Origin: Trissonchulus latispiculum
Taxonomy: Eukaryota; Nematoda; Enoplea; Enoplida; Ironidae
Reading direction: 5' to 3'
Assembly (NCBI GenBank): GCA_030248195.1
Contig: JASAND010016630.1
Location: 62,001 to 126,000 of the forward strand
DNA: 64,000 nucleotides
The first letter of the stretch is position 1; the number at the start of each line of letters is the position of its first letter. Of the stretch, positions 51,001 to 60,222 are shown one piece after another. Position numbers and translations under genes: made by a program. The notes under the pieces were generated by a model that did no database searches, was not told the origin of the DNA, and was given only the letters and a program-made list of their open reading frames with translations.

Positions 51001-51374
51001 GCCGGTGAGACCACAAAATTTTTGGCCAGACGTAGAAAGTCGGCCTGACCACCAGCAAATACCATATAGACTGGCTCCGGTGGTTGAAGAATGATCTTCA
51101 GGGCATAAAGAACCGCATAATAATCCGTAAGTGATGCCAGAATTTCGCTGACCATGATCATAAATACCTTCGGATGTCGTGATGGAACTGGTCCAGCGAT
51201 CTGAATGATGGTAACAGCGGCATCCTGTTTATTGCCGAACTGAGTGTAAGAGCCGCCTTCAATATCCATAGCGATGACGCCAGTCGCTCGATACGTTTCC
51301 AGGCTGTCCGGAATCGCATCGAATAGACCCTGGAGGGTTCTGATCAGCTGTAAAGGTTGAAAATGGTCCGGCAA
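50844..51374 (-). CDS. RNase D-like DEDDy exonuclease, N-terminal part
   Basis: Residues 32-40 TGVIAMDIEG carry the ExoI motif D37-x-E39, followed by VTIIQIAG. VYMVFAGGQADFLRLAKNF (102-120) fits ExoII, with D112. Family members (RNase D, WRN, EXD1/EXD2, Nibbler, MUT-7) trim RNA or DNA 3' ends. After about residue 120 the frame loses family character; it continues in the -1 frame. The initiator given is a TTG directly after the stop of the 555-residue ORF, so it is probably translated as part of a longer product. An exonuclease downstream of integrase is not a normal retroelement component. Confidence 0.78.
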   Translation of the reverse strand: MPDHFQPLQLIRTLQGLFDAIPDSLETYRATGVIAMDIEGGSYTQFGNKQDAAVTIIQIAGPVPSRHPKVFMIMVSEILASLTDYYAVLYALKIILQPPEPVYMVFAGGQADFLRLAKNFVVSPAWTAMQPNLERSSPSLFPIFRLDDDKIRRFLRSHGKISPTRPRTRTSTLITP

Positions 51375-51376
51375 AG

Positions 51377-53044
51377 TTAGATGACTTTGCTGAACTGAAA
51401 TGACTTCTCCGGGTTAGCAATCGCCTGAACGTCACTAATGGCTTCCGTAAGGCAGGCTTCTGGATGTTGAGTGTCGTACTCCTTCTCCCTGTTCGTGAGC
51501 ACCAACTTCAGATAGTGCTCGAAGGTCGCGATGCCAGAGAGGTGTTCCTTGGCTCTTTCTTGCAGATTACCAGGAACTGCCTCGATCTCTTCTCGTGATG
51601 GAAGTTCGTAGCTGAGAGCGGTGGCCCTCTCCTGTGGTGTCATCAGAACCATATGAGGATAGTCCGGCAGGACATGTTCGTGCCCTTCGAGGACCAATGG
51701 AACGCTCTGGGCGACGTCGTCCATTCCTGCCGCTAACCGTGGCGATGATGCGTCGAACGCTCCTGCCACTTTCGCCAATGAGCCGTCGGTGTCTTCGTTG
51801 GCTTCGTCAACCACCATGAGCTGACCGGCTTTCAGTTGAGCATCGGCCACTTCACCCATGGGGGCCTTCTGCAGGGTAGAATCGCTAGCCTTTGGTGGTT
51901 GGTCGGCGTCCAGGTCCACCAGGACGGGTTTAGCCGATGACGGCCCCGCCTTTTGCTGTTTCGCTGCAGAACGTTTGCTTTGCTTCGATGGTTTTCGTGA
52001 TGGCTCATCAGTTTCCGTAGCAGAGTGAGCTGACTGGGCACCACTAGAGTTCTTCCTAGAACCACCACGGTTCCTCTTCTTCGATTTAGAAGTAGTAGAT
52101 GCTGACCGAGATGACTCGGCAACCGAAGAAGCAGCATCTTGAGAAGCTGGTGATTGATCATGGATCTTCTGTAGAACCAACAGCTTCTGGCTTTGTAGAA
52201 AAGCCATTTGAGCCTCAATGTCCTTGAGGGACAAATTTGATCCAATCCCTGGATTAAGGGGGGTAGTGTCTTGGCTTGTTCCCGGCGCGCTTGTGGAACA
52301 AGTTGATGGTGGACTGCTCCTTCTAGCTAAAGCACAGGGCTTCTTCCCGTTGGGAGCCGAGCTCCGAGTGTCCGAATCTTCATCAGCGTCGCCACTGGCA
52401 GCAACTGCCGACCGCTTGGTTCCCTGGGACGTCGGACCGACAGGATTCTGATGTTCGGGCTTGCCAGTTGGGATAGGGACCTGGCGTCCATGGTCTGTAC
52501 GGTGGCCTGTCGTCGTGGCCGGGCAGTCCTGCGCTGCAGTCGCTGGGTCGTGGCCAACAGAGCTGAACTCTGTAGGCTCGCCAGAGACCTCAGGCAAAGA
52601 CTGAGGATCCATCTGCCCGGGGTTAGATGAACCCACTGGGGATGGGGCTTCCGGTTGGCCTCCCAGACGTGATGACACGCTGGAACGACCCGTGCCCATC
52701 CGATTTTCGTCCGAGGCGACCACGGCACTGTACGAGTCCGAGTCCTGGATTGAGACGGGATCCAATTGTTCGAACAGTTCCGATAAAGGGCTCGCTGACG
52801 ATGCGAGCACCTGGTAAGTCTCGGACACACAAGGGGGTACCACTGCATGCTGTCCCATGGGGGGGGTCAGATCCCAAGTCCTCGACCACGGATTTGGGCT
52901 CCTCTGGAGGGGGAAACTGCTCCAAATCCTCGGTGTCCGGCGCCTGGTCTTGGGCTGAACCCTCACCAACCATAGGATCGTGTCCGCGCCTCTGCTTTTT
53001 CTTGAACTGCAAATGCATGGTGACTTCTCCAGATATAAGCACAA
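51377..53044 (-). CDS. Disordered Ser/Lys-rich protein, giant element
   Basis: 555 residues; the real start is probably ATG at 53,018 in another frame, joined after a G8 run near 52,860. The middle is low-complexity Ser/Ala/Lys/Gln (SKSKKRNRGGSRKN, KPSKQSKRSAAKQQKAG). A short coiled-coil-like segment lies near 275-295 (LSLKDIEAQMAFLQSQKL), and the C-terminus is more ordered (PQERATALSYELPSREEIEA, HYLKLVLTNREKEYD). It sits between integrase and the exonuclease, like an extra Gag-like or nuclear-localising protein. Family unknown. Confidence 0.55.
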   Translation of the reverse strand: MCLYLEKSPCICSSRKSRGADTILWLVRVQPKTRRRTPRIWSSFPLQRSPNPWSRTWDLTPPMGQHAVVPPCVSETYQVLASSASPLSELFEQLDPVSIQDSDSYSAVVASDENRMGTGRSSVSSRLGGQPEAPSPVGSSNPGQMDPQSLPEVSGEPTEFSSVGHDPATAAQDCPATTTGHRTDHGRQVPIPTGKPEHQNPVGPTSQGTKRSAVAASGDADEDSDTRSSAPNGKKPCALARRSSPPSTCSTSAPGTSQDTTPLNPGIGSNLSLKDIEAQMAFLQSQKLLVLQKIHDQSPASQDAASSVAESSRSASTTSKSKKRNRGGSRKNSSGAQSAHSATETDEPSRKPSKQSKRSAAKQQKAGPSSAKPVLVDLDADQPPKASDSTLQKAPMGEVADAQLKAGQLMVVDEANEDTDGSLAKVAGAFDASSPRLAAGMDDVAQSVPLVLEGHEHVLPDYPHMVLMTPQERATALSYELPSREEIEAVPGNLQERAKEHLSGIATFEHYLKLVLTNREKEYDTQHPEACLTEAISDVQAIANPEKSFQFSKVI

Positions 53045-53654
53045 AATACAGAAATAAATTTGATCCAGATGGCGACTACTAGAATACTACCAGCTGAAAC
53101 AAGGAGCAAAAAGGTGTAGGTTCAACATGCAACAAATAACCCAAATTTTGCGGTAAGGGACCATCCACCCAAGGAATAGGGAAAATTTTGTATTGACATA
53201 AAAAATTAAAGTAATTAGATTCTTAGGAAAAGTTTAAATTCGGGGATTAATTGGAAATTAGAATTAAAAGAAATCTTAAAAAATTGTTGAAAGAAGTAAT
53301 GAATCAAAACCCTCCCAACAATTAAAAATTAACCCCACAAAAAAAACTTGACCCAAAAAAATGCAAAAATACAAAAATTTTATCCCCCAGTGATGTTAAT
53401 GGTACGTTGGCGTGACCGGCCTACAGAGTGGGCGCCCAAGAGGGCCAGTGCACACACATACGATAACCTTTATGAATGTTATAAGGTAGCTAATCTCACA
53501 ACAAACGTACGTATATAACCAACATACATTCCCTACAAAACATCACCGGTATACCGTCCAAATTTCCCATGATGGTTTTAACCACAGCATGTTGATTTTC
53601 ATCCTGACCAACCTGATGGTAGGATGACCTACCCTTCTTGGATTTAACCAAGGC
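53045..53654. other. Spacer after integrase
   Basis: About 600 bases, AT-rich, no credible frame. It may contain a promoter or splice signals for the downstream genes. Confidence 0.45.
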
Positions 53655-54644
53655 TTAATGTAACGGCTGGGTTGGAACTTTGACTGGCCGTTCATGATAT
53701 GGCTTGATCTTCTCGATGTGAACCACATCCGGCTTGTCCTGTGTTCCAACTTTCTGGATTCGGAAGTTGACTTCCGACATCTTCTTCATTATTCGGTAAG
53801 GTCCTTCCCATTTTGGTCTCATCTTGGCACACATACCGGAAGGAGTTACTCCTGTAACTTTGCGCATCACCAGCATCCCGCGCTTGTAGTGGACCTCCTT
53901 GACCTTCTTGTCAAAATTTTTCCTATTCTTCAGCGATGACGCTTCCAACAACTCACGAGCCGCCTTCCAAGCTCGCTCCAACCGGAACAGATGGGATTGT
54001 GAGTAAGAATCATAATTCTCCACCACCTCATCATTTCTACCATCGAAGAAATGATCCAAAGGCAACCGGATGTCGTGTCCAGTCATGAGGAAGTGAGGCG
54101 TGTCACCCATTGAACTATGAACTGAATTCCTATATGCGCAAAGCGCCCAGTTCACATAGTCGTCCCAATCCGTTTGGTAGACATCCGCATACTTCATGAA
54201 GATGGTCCGGAGAGTCTTGTTCATTCTTTCCACCACTCCATTAGCCTGTGGATAGTAAGCCGTAGTCCGCTGAAGTTTAGATCCACTAAGCTCGGACAGT
54301 TTCGTGAACAGCTTTGACATGAAATTTGGTCCACAGTCCGACAGCAAATGCACTGGAACTCCCCAACGAGCGACGAATCCGTTGAAGTAGTAGTAGGCCG
54401 TCGTTTCTGCCTTCTCTTCGGGCATCGCAAATGCCTCTGCATACCGCGTAAAATGGTCGATGACGACCAAAATACAGGTATTGCCACGAAGGGTCCGGTT
54501 CTTCGTGCAATGCATTACATCCAGACTGACCAAATCCAGAGGTCTGTTGGCACGGACTTCATTTTGCAATCCAGCTTGAGGCCTGGCCGGGCCTTTATTG
54601 AACTTGGCACAAACCTTGCAAATGGCAAAGTAGGCACTAGGCAC
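53655..54644 (-). CDS. Ty3/gypsy-type integrase
   Basis: 329 residues. The zinc-binding C-x2-C pair is visible at the start (CKVCAKF); its His pair would lie upstream of the break. The catalytic triad is D42 (VSLDVMHC), D103 (LLSDCGPNF) and E139 (GVVERMNKT), with 35 residues between the last two. A C-terminal domain follows (HYKRGMLVMRKV, WEGPYRI, VHIEKIKPYH, the GPF/Y-like end). Intact from the core to the stop. Upstream, reverse transcriptase and RNase H are absent. Confidence 0.92.
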   Translation of the reverse strand: MPSAYFAICKVCAKFNKGPARPQAGLQNEVRANRPLDLVSLDVMHCTKNRTLRGNTCILVVIDHFTRYAEAFAMPEEKAETTAYYYFNGFVARWGVPVHLLSDCGPNFMSKLFTKLSELSGSKLQRTTAYYPQANGVVERMNKTLRTIFMKYADVYQTDWDDYVNWALCAYRNSVHSSMGDTPHFLMTGHDIRLPLDHFFDGRNDEVVENYDSYSQSHLFRLERAWKAARELLEASSLKNRKNFDKKVKEVHYKRGMLVMRKVTGVTPSGMCAKMRPKWEGPYRIMKKMSEVNFRIQKVGTQDKPDVVHIEKIKPYHERPVKVPTQPLH

Positions 54645-55062
54645 CTCCCATCTTATTCCTAGAAAATGGTGATTATGGTGATGGTACTGAAATTATATAT
54701 TTCATCCACATAAGCAATTAACTTTCAATTTTCAATAATCACAAAAATTAAAAAAATTAAAATTGGAATTAAGCCCTTTTGCAAAGCATCATAAGGGATA
54801 ATAACAACTAAATTTTAAAAAGTTAAAATAACTAAATTGGAGAAGTACAGTAAATATTATTTGGACATCTATACTGAATAAAGTCTCAATTGTTTAGAAT
54901 CCAGCAAGTATATACAATTAATTCTAAATAAAATCCACAAGACCGCATAGACACATTTTTTAATATATCAACGTTCGCTAAAGACATAAAGCATTGCAAA
55001 CTTTCCCATTACAGCAATTGGATAAAACGTATAACACGTGACTATCCAGAGCATATTTTGTG
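54645..55062. other. AT-rich segment in place of reverse transcriptase
   Basis: About 400 bases of AT-rich DNA between the end of the protease-side coding region and integrase, with no RT motif in any frame. RT plus RNase H normally need 1.5-2 kb here, so that part of pol has been deleted or replaced. Confidence 0.7.
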
Positions 55063-55199
55063 CATAGTGCCGTATGCAGGTAGCATTTATGATGCAAGTG
55101 CCGAAATCGGGTAGAGTTTCACATAGTGCCGTATTCAGGTAGCATTTATGATGCAAGTGCCGAAATCGGGTAGAGTTTCATCATGGTGCCGTATCCAGG
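55063..55199. repeat. 59-bp tandem repeat at the reverse transcriptase deletion point
   Basis: About 2.4 copies of a 59-base unit starting CATAGTGCCGTAT(G/T)CAGG. The repeat begins at the last codons of the preceding pol segment. Confidence 0.85.
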
Positions 55200-55537
55200 T
55201 AGGGATTCATAATACGCGGCCGGGCCACCACGTCGTAGTATTCCAAGAGCATCTTCTTGAACTCCGCTTTGATGTCGTCCGAGCAATCCATCTTATCAAA
55301 ATCTACATTGGCCTCAATATCCTCCAGTTTTTCTTGCTCCGTAGGTTCAGGACGTGGCTCCCGATCCTCAGCAGAGTAGAAATGTCCACCAGTGGCCGTT
55401 TCCGAAGGCATTTCCCCATCCTTATCCGCATCAGGATCAGTTGACTTATGGATCTCGGTTCTATGTTTGGGTTCCTGGACCGCATAAGTTACTGGTGATT
55501 TGGGCTGCTGAACCACGACTGCGTCAGCTTGTTCCAT
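55181..55537 (-). pseudogene. Pol segment between protease and lost reverse transcriptase
   Basis: 118 residues in the same frame as 55,547-56,284, separated only by a TAG. It is acidic and ends FKKMLLEYYDVVARP, which resembles the linker just before a Ty3/gypsy reverse transcriptase. It then stops at the 59-bp repeat. Confidence 0.6.
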
Positions 55538-55546
55538 AGATGGCTG

Positions 55547-56284
55547 CTATGGTAAATCCAATGGATAAAACCCTGGAAACATCCGGTGTAACTTGCTTAC
55601 ACCTTCACCAACCTGTTCCGCCCATAGCGAATAGGTGGCCGGATGACCGAACCATCTGTTGAGATTGTAATTTATGGTCTGCAAATCGACCCCTGCCTCC
55701 ATTACATAGGATGTTGGCCGTTCCGCCTCGCGAACCTGGACTGCTGGACAGGCCTCTCCCATTACCATTCCTTTAGGGAGGTCAACAATTTGGTCCCCTC
55801 CATTGTAGACACGAATGTAGGTGACCTTTGGCGTCACAGTCAGGACACCAGCCTGAGGAAACACTCCATATGTTTCAATAGCCTCCGGGTTCGGTTTAAA
55901 CAGCATGAACTGGCTCTTCGGTACGGCTAGGCCTCCTGCCATCGTAGCCTTTACCGGTACATCCTTTTCTCGACCAGGGAGCACTCTGACCCTTTCCCTG
56001 ATACACAAGTTGACCGCTGCAGCCAATGGGATATTGTACACCACCGATATCCCCTGCAGTTCAGCTGAATTCAAGAACAACATTTGTCCATAGTAGCTGG
56101 ACATGAAACCACCACCAGGATGAATGCTGTAAACCATATCATACAGGAAGTCATACCCTATCAGCATTTCCTGTTGTAACTCCGGAACCACATAGAACCT
56201 GTAAGTTGTACTTTCTGCCAAAACCGCAACGTCAGTTTGCATTGACCAAGGTTCGTCAATTTGTTTCCCTCTCCGGCTGCCCAA
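55547..56284 (-). CDS. Retropepsin C-terminal half and downstream Pol region
   Basis: 245 residues. LIGYDFLYDMVYSIHP is the C-terminal retropepsin motif; the remainder (ERVRVLPGREKDVPVKATMA, PKVTYIRVYNGGDQIVDLPK) is the domain found between protease and reverse transcriptase in Ty3/gypsy Pol. Frame -1 relative to the N-terminal half of protease, with the switch near 56,270. The stop is TAG followed by CAGCCA. Confidence 0.75.
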   Translation of the reverse strand: MGSRRGKQIDEPWSMQTDVAVLAESTTYRFYVVPELQQEMLIGYDFLYDMVYSIHPGGGFMSSYYGQMLFLNSAELQGISVVYNIPLAAAVNLCIRERVRVLPGREKDVPVKATMAGGLAVPKSQFMLFKPNPEAIETYGVFPQAGVLTVTPKVTYIRVYNGGDQIVDLPKGMVMGEACPAVQVREAERPTSYVMEAGVDLQTINYNLNRWFGHPATYSLWAEQVGEGVSKLHRMFPGFYPLDLP

Positions 56285-56859
56285 ATGCTAGGCATCTCCG
56301 CTGCTGTCATAGGCGTCAATGCGTGATGCTTGACCCTGTCATAGAACTCCTTCGAGATCAATGAGACAGAAGCGCCGGTGTCCACCAGACCCAGGGCAGT
56401 GACATCATTAATCCGGAAAAGGACATATGGCGAGTGACGTAGCGAGATGGAAGCTACTGAATTCGCAAAATAGACCGCCTCGCCGTTCATAACCTGTCGA
56501 ACAGCTTCACGGATGTCCTTTTTGGCCGAACCCTCGTGGTCAGCCTCGTCTTCGGGATGACCCGAAGTCGATGGACGGTCCATGTCGTCATCAGGTTCGG
56601 TGGCCTTGGACACCTTTTCGACCACATTGGCGGTGTCCTCCTGACGGCATTTTTTCATGAAGGCACTCAGAACCTCCTCGAAATCCTCCATGTTGTCTAC
56701 GACTGTCTTCGCTGCTGCCTTTGTTTTGGGGGATTGCCGTTGAACAGCACCCTCCATTTTCTCCAGTTTTTCCTCCTCTTGACTCCAGGCGTCCTGTGCT
56801 TTGGTCAGTCGAGTCCAGCATGCCTCCAACATGTCCGCATCTACCTTGGACAAATCCAA
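56161..56859 (-). CDS. Retropepsin (aspartic protease), N-terminal half
   Basis: LGLVDTGASVSLISKEF near residue 155 contains the catalytic D-T-G of a retroviral aspartic protease, which would cut Gag and Pol. About 140 residues before it are charged and disordered. After AAEMPSIWAAGEGN the family pattern leaves this frame and continues in the frame of 55,547-56,284, so protease is split by one base. Confidence 0.88.
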   Translation of the reverse strand: MDLSKVDADMLEACWTRLTKAQDAWSQEEEKLEKMEGAVQRQSPKTKAAAKTVVDNMEDFEEVLSAFMKKCRQEDTANVVEKVSKATEPDDDMDRPSTSGHPEDEADHEGSAKKDIREAVRQVMNGEAVYFANSVASISLRHSPYVLFRINDVTALGLVDTGASVSLISKEFYDRVKHHALTPMTAAEMPSIWAAGEGNKLTNLGQCKLTLRFWQKVQLTGSMWFRSYNRKC

Positions 56860-57048
56860 CGGGTCAAACCTATTGAACGTCGGAATATCATCCTGACCTT
56901 TGGTGGAGGTCCGGTTCGCGCTTTATGTGGAGTATGCCAGGTATCACCGGCTGACCTCTGAAGTTTCAATTTCGGAATAGGTGGAGTTTCCCGGTTCGCA
57001 TTCTCGGTCTTCTTGGCAGTAGCAGACGTCTATGACGACGTAGGCTGA

Positions 57049-57657
57049 TCACGAGGGTCGTCCACCGGGGCTCGTGCTAGAAACCCGAGTTGAACTCGAG
57101 CTCAAAGCACGAGCATCCGGTGAACTAGGTTCCGGATTGCAATCCTTTGATGCAGCCTCCTGAAGAGACAAGCCGTCCTTGACCGTGACAGCTTGTGTTG
57201 CCACCGAATTCATGGGTGACTGTTCCGAATCAGATTCCTGACGAACAGACCCATCCTGTGACTGAGCTTTGCCCTTCTTCTTCTTGCCATTTTTGTTGGG
57301 CTTCTTGGGCTTTTTCGGCTTTTTCGGTCCCCGAGGTTCCTGAGATTGCCCAGATTCCGGATGTTCCTGAGGTCTCAAAGGATCCTGGTCTTGCCGCTGG
57401 GGCAAGTGAAGTCTGCTGGGGAAGACCCCGACCGAATGGCGATCCTGCTTCCGTTCATTATGCAGTACACAAGCCATATGAAAGCACTTAGCTTCAGGAT
57501 ATCCTTCAATGCATTTCCAACGTGGGGTATAAAATTCCTCGTCGGACAACGTCAACATCAACAAAATGCTGATATCGTAACATATTGACATGACCTGAGT
57601 GACGAAACTGGCTGACTGGTCGGACCCAATGGCCGACCTGGGATCCCTGTGATCCAC
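57049..57657 (-). CDS. Lys/Pro-rich Gag-Pol linker
   Basis: 202 residues, with a small Cys/His cluster (KCIEGYPEAKCFHMAC) and a strongly basic stretch (KKPKKPKKPNKNGKKKKGK). It is between nucleocapsid and protease and probably binds RNA. An overlapping frame (57,506-57,754) starts at an ATGA junction with the nucleocapsid stop. Which frame is used is unclear. Confidence 0.5.
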   Translation of the reverse strand: MDHRDPRSAIGSDQSASFVTQVMSICYDISILLMLTLSDEEFYTPRWKCIEGYPEAKCFHMACVLHNERKQDRHSVGVFPSRLHLPQRQDQDPLRPQEHPESGQSQEPRGPKKPKKPKKPNKNGKKKKGKAQSQDGSVRQESDSEQSPMNSVATQAVTVKDGLSLQEAASKDCNPEPSSPDARALSSSSTRVSSTSPGGRPS

Positions 57658-57750
57658 GGTTCGGGAAATAGTGACCCCTGCGGTCGGGTGGCCTCCTAAT
57701 CATGCTAACATGACCGGCCTGCGGTTTTTTGGCGGGGGTCCACTCCCCCA

Positions 57751-58155
57751 TCATTCGTTTCCCGAATTGCCACCAGTTCGTTGACCAGCATTGCTTCCAC
57801 CACCACCACCTCTTTTCCTGAACCCACCACCGCCGCGACCTGATGACAGGAAGCGACCCGATCCACGTGTTGCATCATTGCCGCCGGACGGGCGTTTCAC
57901 TTCAAACTGACCAGTGCCATCGTCCTTCTGTTTCAGCAAACATCCGAAGAATCTGCTGTTGACCATTCTGAGCCAAAGTGGGTCGTCACCCCAGAAGGTG
58001 ATGTTCTTATTATACACCGGACAATATGCCCACCTGTGACCAGGTTCCGCGCAGTAGGTACAACGATTGGACCTATCCTGACTAGAAGATGCCTTTCCCG
58101 AGCTTCCAGCGTTGGCCTGTTGCTCCACCAAGAAGCAGACTTCCTCCGGGTCCAA
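57751..58155 (-). CDS. Gag nucleocapsid part with zinc knuckle
   Basis: 134 residues in frame with the capsid part and separated from it only by a TAA (58,159-58,161). CTYCAEPGHRWAYC is a CCHC zinc knuckle of the C-x2-C-x4-H-x4-C type. The C-terminus is Gly/Arg-rich (RGGGGFRKRGGGGG), typical for RNA binding. Confidence 0.85.
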   Translation of the reverse strand: MDPEEVCFLVEQQANAGSSGKASSSQDRSNRCTYCAEPGHRWAYCPVYNKNITFWGDDPLWLRMVNSRFFGCLLKQKDDGTGQFEVKRPSGGNDATRGSGRFLSSGRGGGGFRKRGGGGGSNAGQRTGGNSGNE

Positions 58156-58158
58156 ATC

Positions 58159-59349
58159 TTACATGTTCGGATCGTTCAATATCTCACAGGCTGCGACCAC
58201 TTCGTCGTACCAGGTTTGTTGACCTGTTGCCATTGCCTGGCCTTGGACGATCGAGTTCCTGATGTCCTGAAGTTCACGTTTGAGTTCGCGTACGTATGCT
58301 GGACATTCCTGCTGATCAGTGGGCTGAACCCACTCACCATCACCAACGCTACAGATAGTCTCCATGGGCTTTGATTGAGTTTCACCATCCTCGACCGCTT
58401 CCAAAATACGCACGGCTCGCATGAAGACATCATTAGGCCTGCGATGGTCCCAATTCTCGGCATCAGCGAACAAACTCGCGACCTTTGCTCGCAATGCCGC
58501 TTTGAGTCCTCTAGAGGCCCGCTCCACCACCTTAAGCTCACGATCCTTCAGCTCTGCCGTCGGAAAGGCGTTACAGGCGAGGGACCTCAGCTCGTTGAGA
58601 TAATCCAGGCTCGATTCCGATGCGAGTTGTTTCCGTTCCAAGAATTCCCGAGCATATTTGTCGGCCGACTTGGTGACCGGCTCATACAGCTGATGAAGAA
58701 TGGACACCAACTCCTCGTAGGTTCCCATGGCCTGTCCTTCCAAGTCTTGCTTGACCACATCATCAAGCAGATACCACAACAATGGCCGTTTGAGATCAAG
58801 CTCGGCTCCACTTGCCTCCGAAGTTGACTCAAACATCTTCAGCCATGTTGATAATTTGATGGCTTCTTTCCGGCCCTTGAACTTGGAGATTGACTTGAAC
58901 CATTTGGTGTAGTCATTCAACATCTGCACTTGTTGAGGCGGCATTCTGACCATGTTGACCGACCCACCGGACGATGGTCGTCGCGGTGGGGTGACAGTCG
59001 GCCGAACCGGCTGTTCATGTGATGGCTGATGACTGGTTGATGGTTCCATTGGTCCCAAATGATCAGCTGGACTGGTTTCCGGAATTGACGACATCAAGGT
59101 CCGACCACCAGCATGAACCCGATGACCGGCTCGTCCACCACGAACCGATGGTCGCAAGATATTTGGTCTTCTGGTCACCGGTGATGAGGCTTGTGATGGG
59201 GTTGACCAAAGGTCCGGTCGCAAAATCTGGTTATTCAAGACGGTCGTGTTCAATGTGATCACGACTGCTCCCTCAGGGCGTTGGGCTGGGCCCATCTGTC
59301 CCCTGGTTGTCGTTTGTGAGGACCGAGGTACCATAACTTGTTGTTCCAT
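58159..59349 (-). CDS. Gag capsid (retrotransposon Gag)
   Basis: 396 residues. Residues about 140-330 match the helical retrotransposon Gag domain (YTKWFKSISKFKGRKEAIKL, TWLKMFESTSEA, REFLERKQLASESSLDYLNE, LRSLACNAFP). This forms the particle shell. The frame continues upstream past a TGA (59,395) and a TAG (59,722), and downstream past a TAA into the zinc knuckle, so the Gag frame once ran unbroken from about 60,222 to 57,751. Confidence 0.88.
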   Translation of the reverse strand: MEQQVMVPRSSQTTTRGQMGPAQRPEGAVVITLNTTVLNNQILRPDLWSTPSQASSPVTRRPNILRPSVRGGRAGHRVHAGGRTLMSSIPETSPADHLGPMEPSTSHQPSHEQPVRPTVTPPRRPSSGGSVNMVRMPPQQVQMLNDYTKWFKSISKFKGRKEAIKLSTWLKMFESTSEASGAELDLKRPLLWYLLDDVVKQDLEGQAMGTYEELVSILHQLYEPVTKSADKYAREFLERKQLASESSLDYLNELRSLACNAFPTAELKDRELKVVERASRGLKAALRAKVASLFADAENWDHRRPNDVFMRAVRILEAVEDGETQSKPMETICSVGDGEWVQPTDQQECPAYVRELKRELQDIRNSIVQGQAMATGQQTWYDEVVAACEILNDPNM

Positions 59350-59394
59350 TCCTTGGTTCGCTACTACAGGAGTGATGACACCCGCGGAGCTCCG

Positions 59395-60222
59395 TCATGG
59401 ACTGGGCTGATGAGACGGTGAAGCCAAAGCCTGAGTCCCAACATCAAACGATGGGTCCCAGGACAGCCTATGCTGTGCTCCCGAATCCATGGCCCAATTG
59501 CTCAGTGCCGCCGTTCCAAGTGAGAACTCGCGTTCCAGATCAATTCCAAGATTCTGGTACACTGAATTAACCAGGTCGTCCAAAGGTGGCAATCCAGGCA
59601 ACGCCGCAGCTCCCAGGGCCGTCATATCATCATCAGATTCTTGTAGAGCCTGCCCACGGTCCGGCGACGAACCCAAGTCCATGCGCTCCTCAAGACCGAT
59701 GACGGTCTGGTCCCCGGGACTCTACTCAGAACTCTGAGGAGACTCCCTTTGTTCAAATCCAAGTTCCTTCCAGTCCAATGTCCTGTTCATTTCATCATTG
59801 AACCTTCGTGTCTGAGCAGCTGAACCATCGGATTGGTTGTCATCCAAAGAAACTAGGCTTGATGCTGCTGTCACAAAGGCCGAGTCCGATGACGGACCCA
59901 TTCCAGATGACTCAGGCTCAGATAAAGTGGTCAGAGAACTGAAAATTGTTGGATCCAGAGAAGGGGCACTGCTTTTCCGAGCAGTCCCCGATGCCCAGCC
60001 ACTCTTTTTTCTTCTCAGATCCGCCGTAGTGGCAGAACTGGACCGGGGGCGCATCCTCTGCACCGGTTCCCGGTCGTTGAACGACCCAGAATTCGCTCTC
60101 GACGTGGAGGGCAGACATCCCATGCAGTCCAAATGGGAGTCTCCACGATTTCCAGTCACCGAATAAGGTTGGTGACGTAGTTCTCGTTCTTTCAAGCGTA
60201 AGCTTGTGCGCTTTTGGTCCAT
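59395..60222 (-). pseudogene. Gag N-terminal region, with in-frame stop
   Basis: ATG at 60,222 (MDQKRTSLRLKERELRH). Ser/Arg-rich to a TAG at 59,722-59,724, then the same frame continues to a TGA at 59,395-59,397 (followed by CGG). No domain recognised. The intact frame across both stops shows a recent break or programmed readthrough. Confidence 0.6.

Noticed and set aside
51832..52848. Long alternative minus-strand frames inside the 555-residue protein gene.
   Set aside because: Composition shadows of a Ser/Lys-rich coding sequence.
54655..54970. Intron upstream of integrase (minus-strand TTTTCTAG acceptor-like sequence).
   Set aside because: No matching upstream exon or RT coding sequence; a deletion with filler is simpler.
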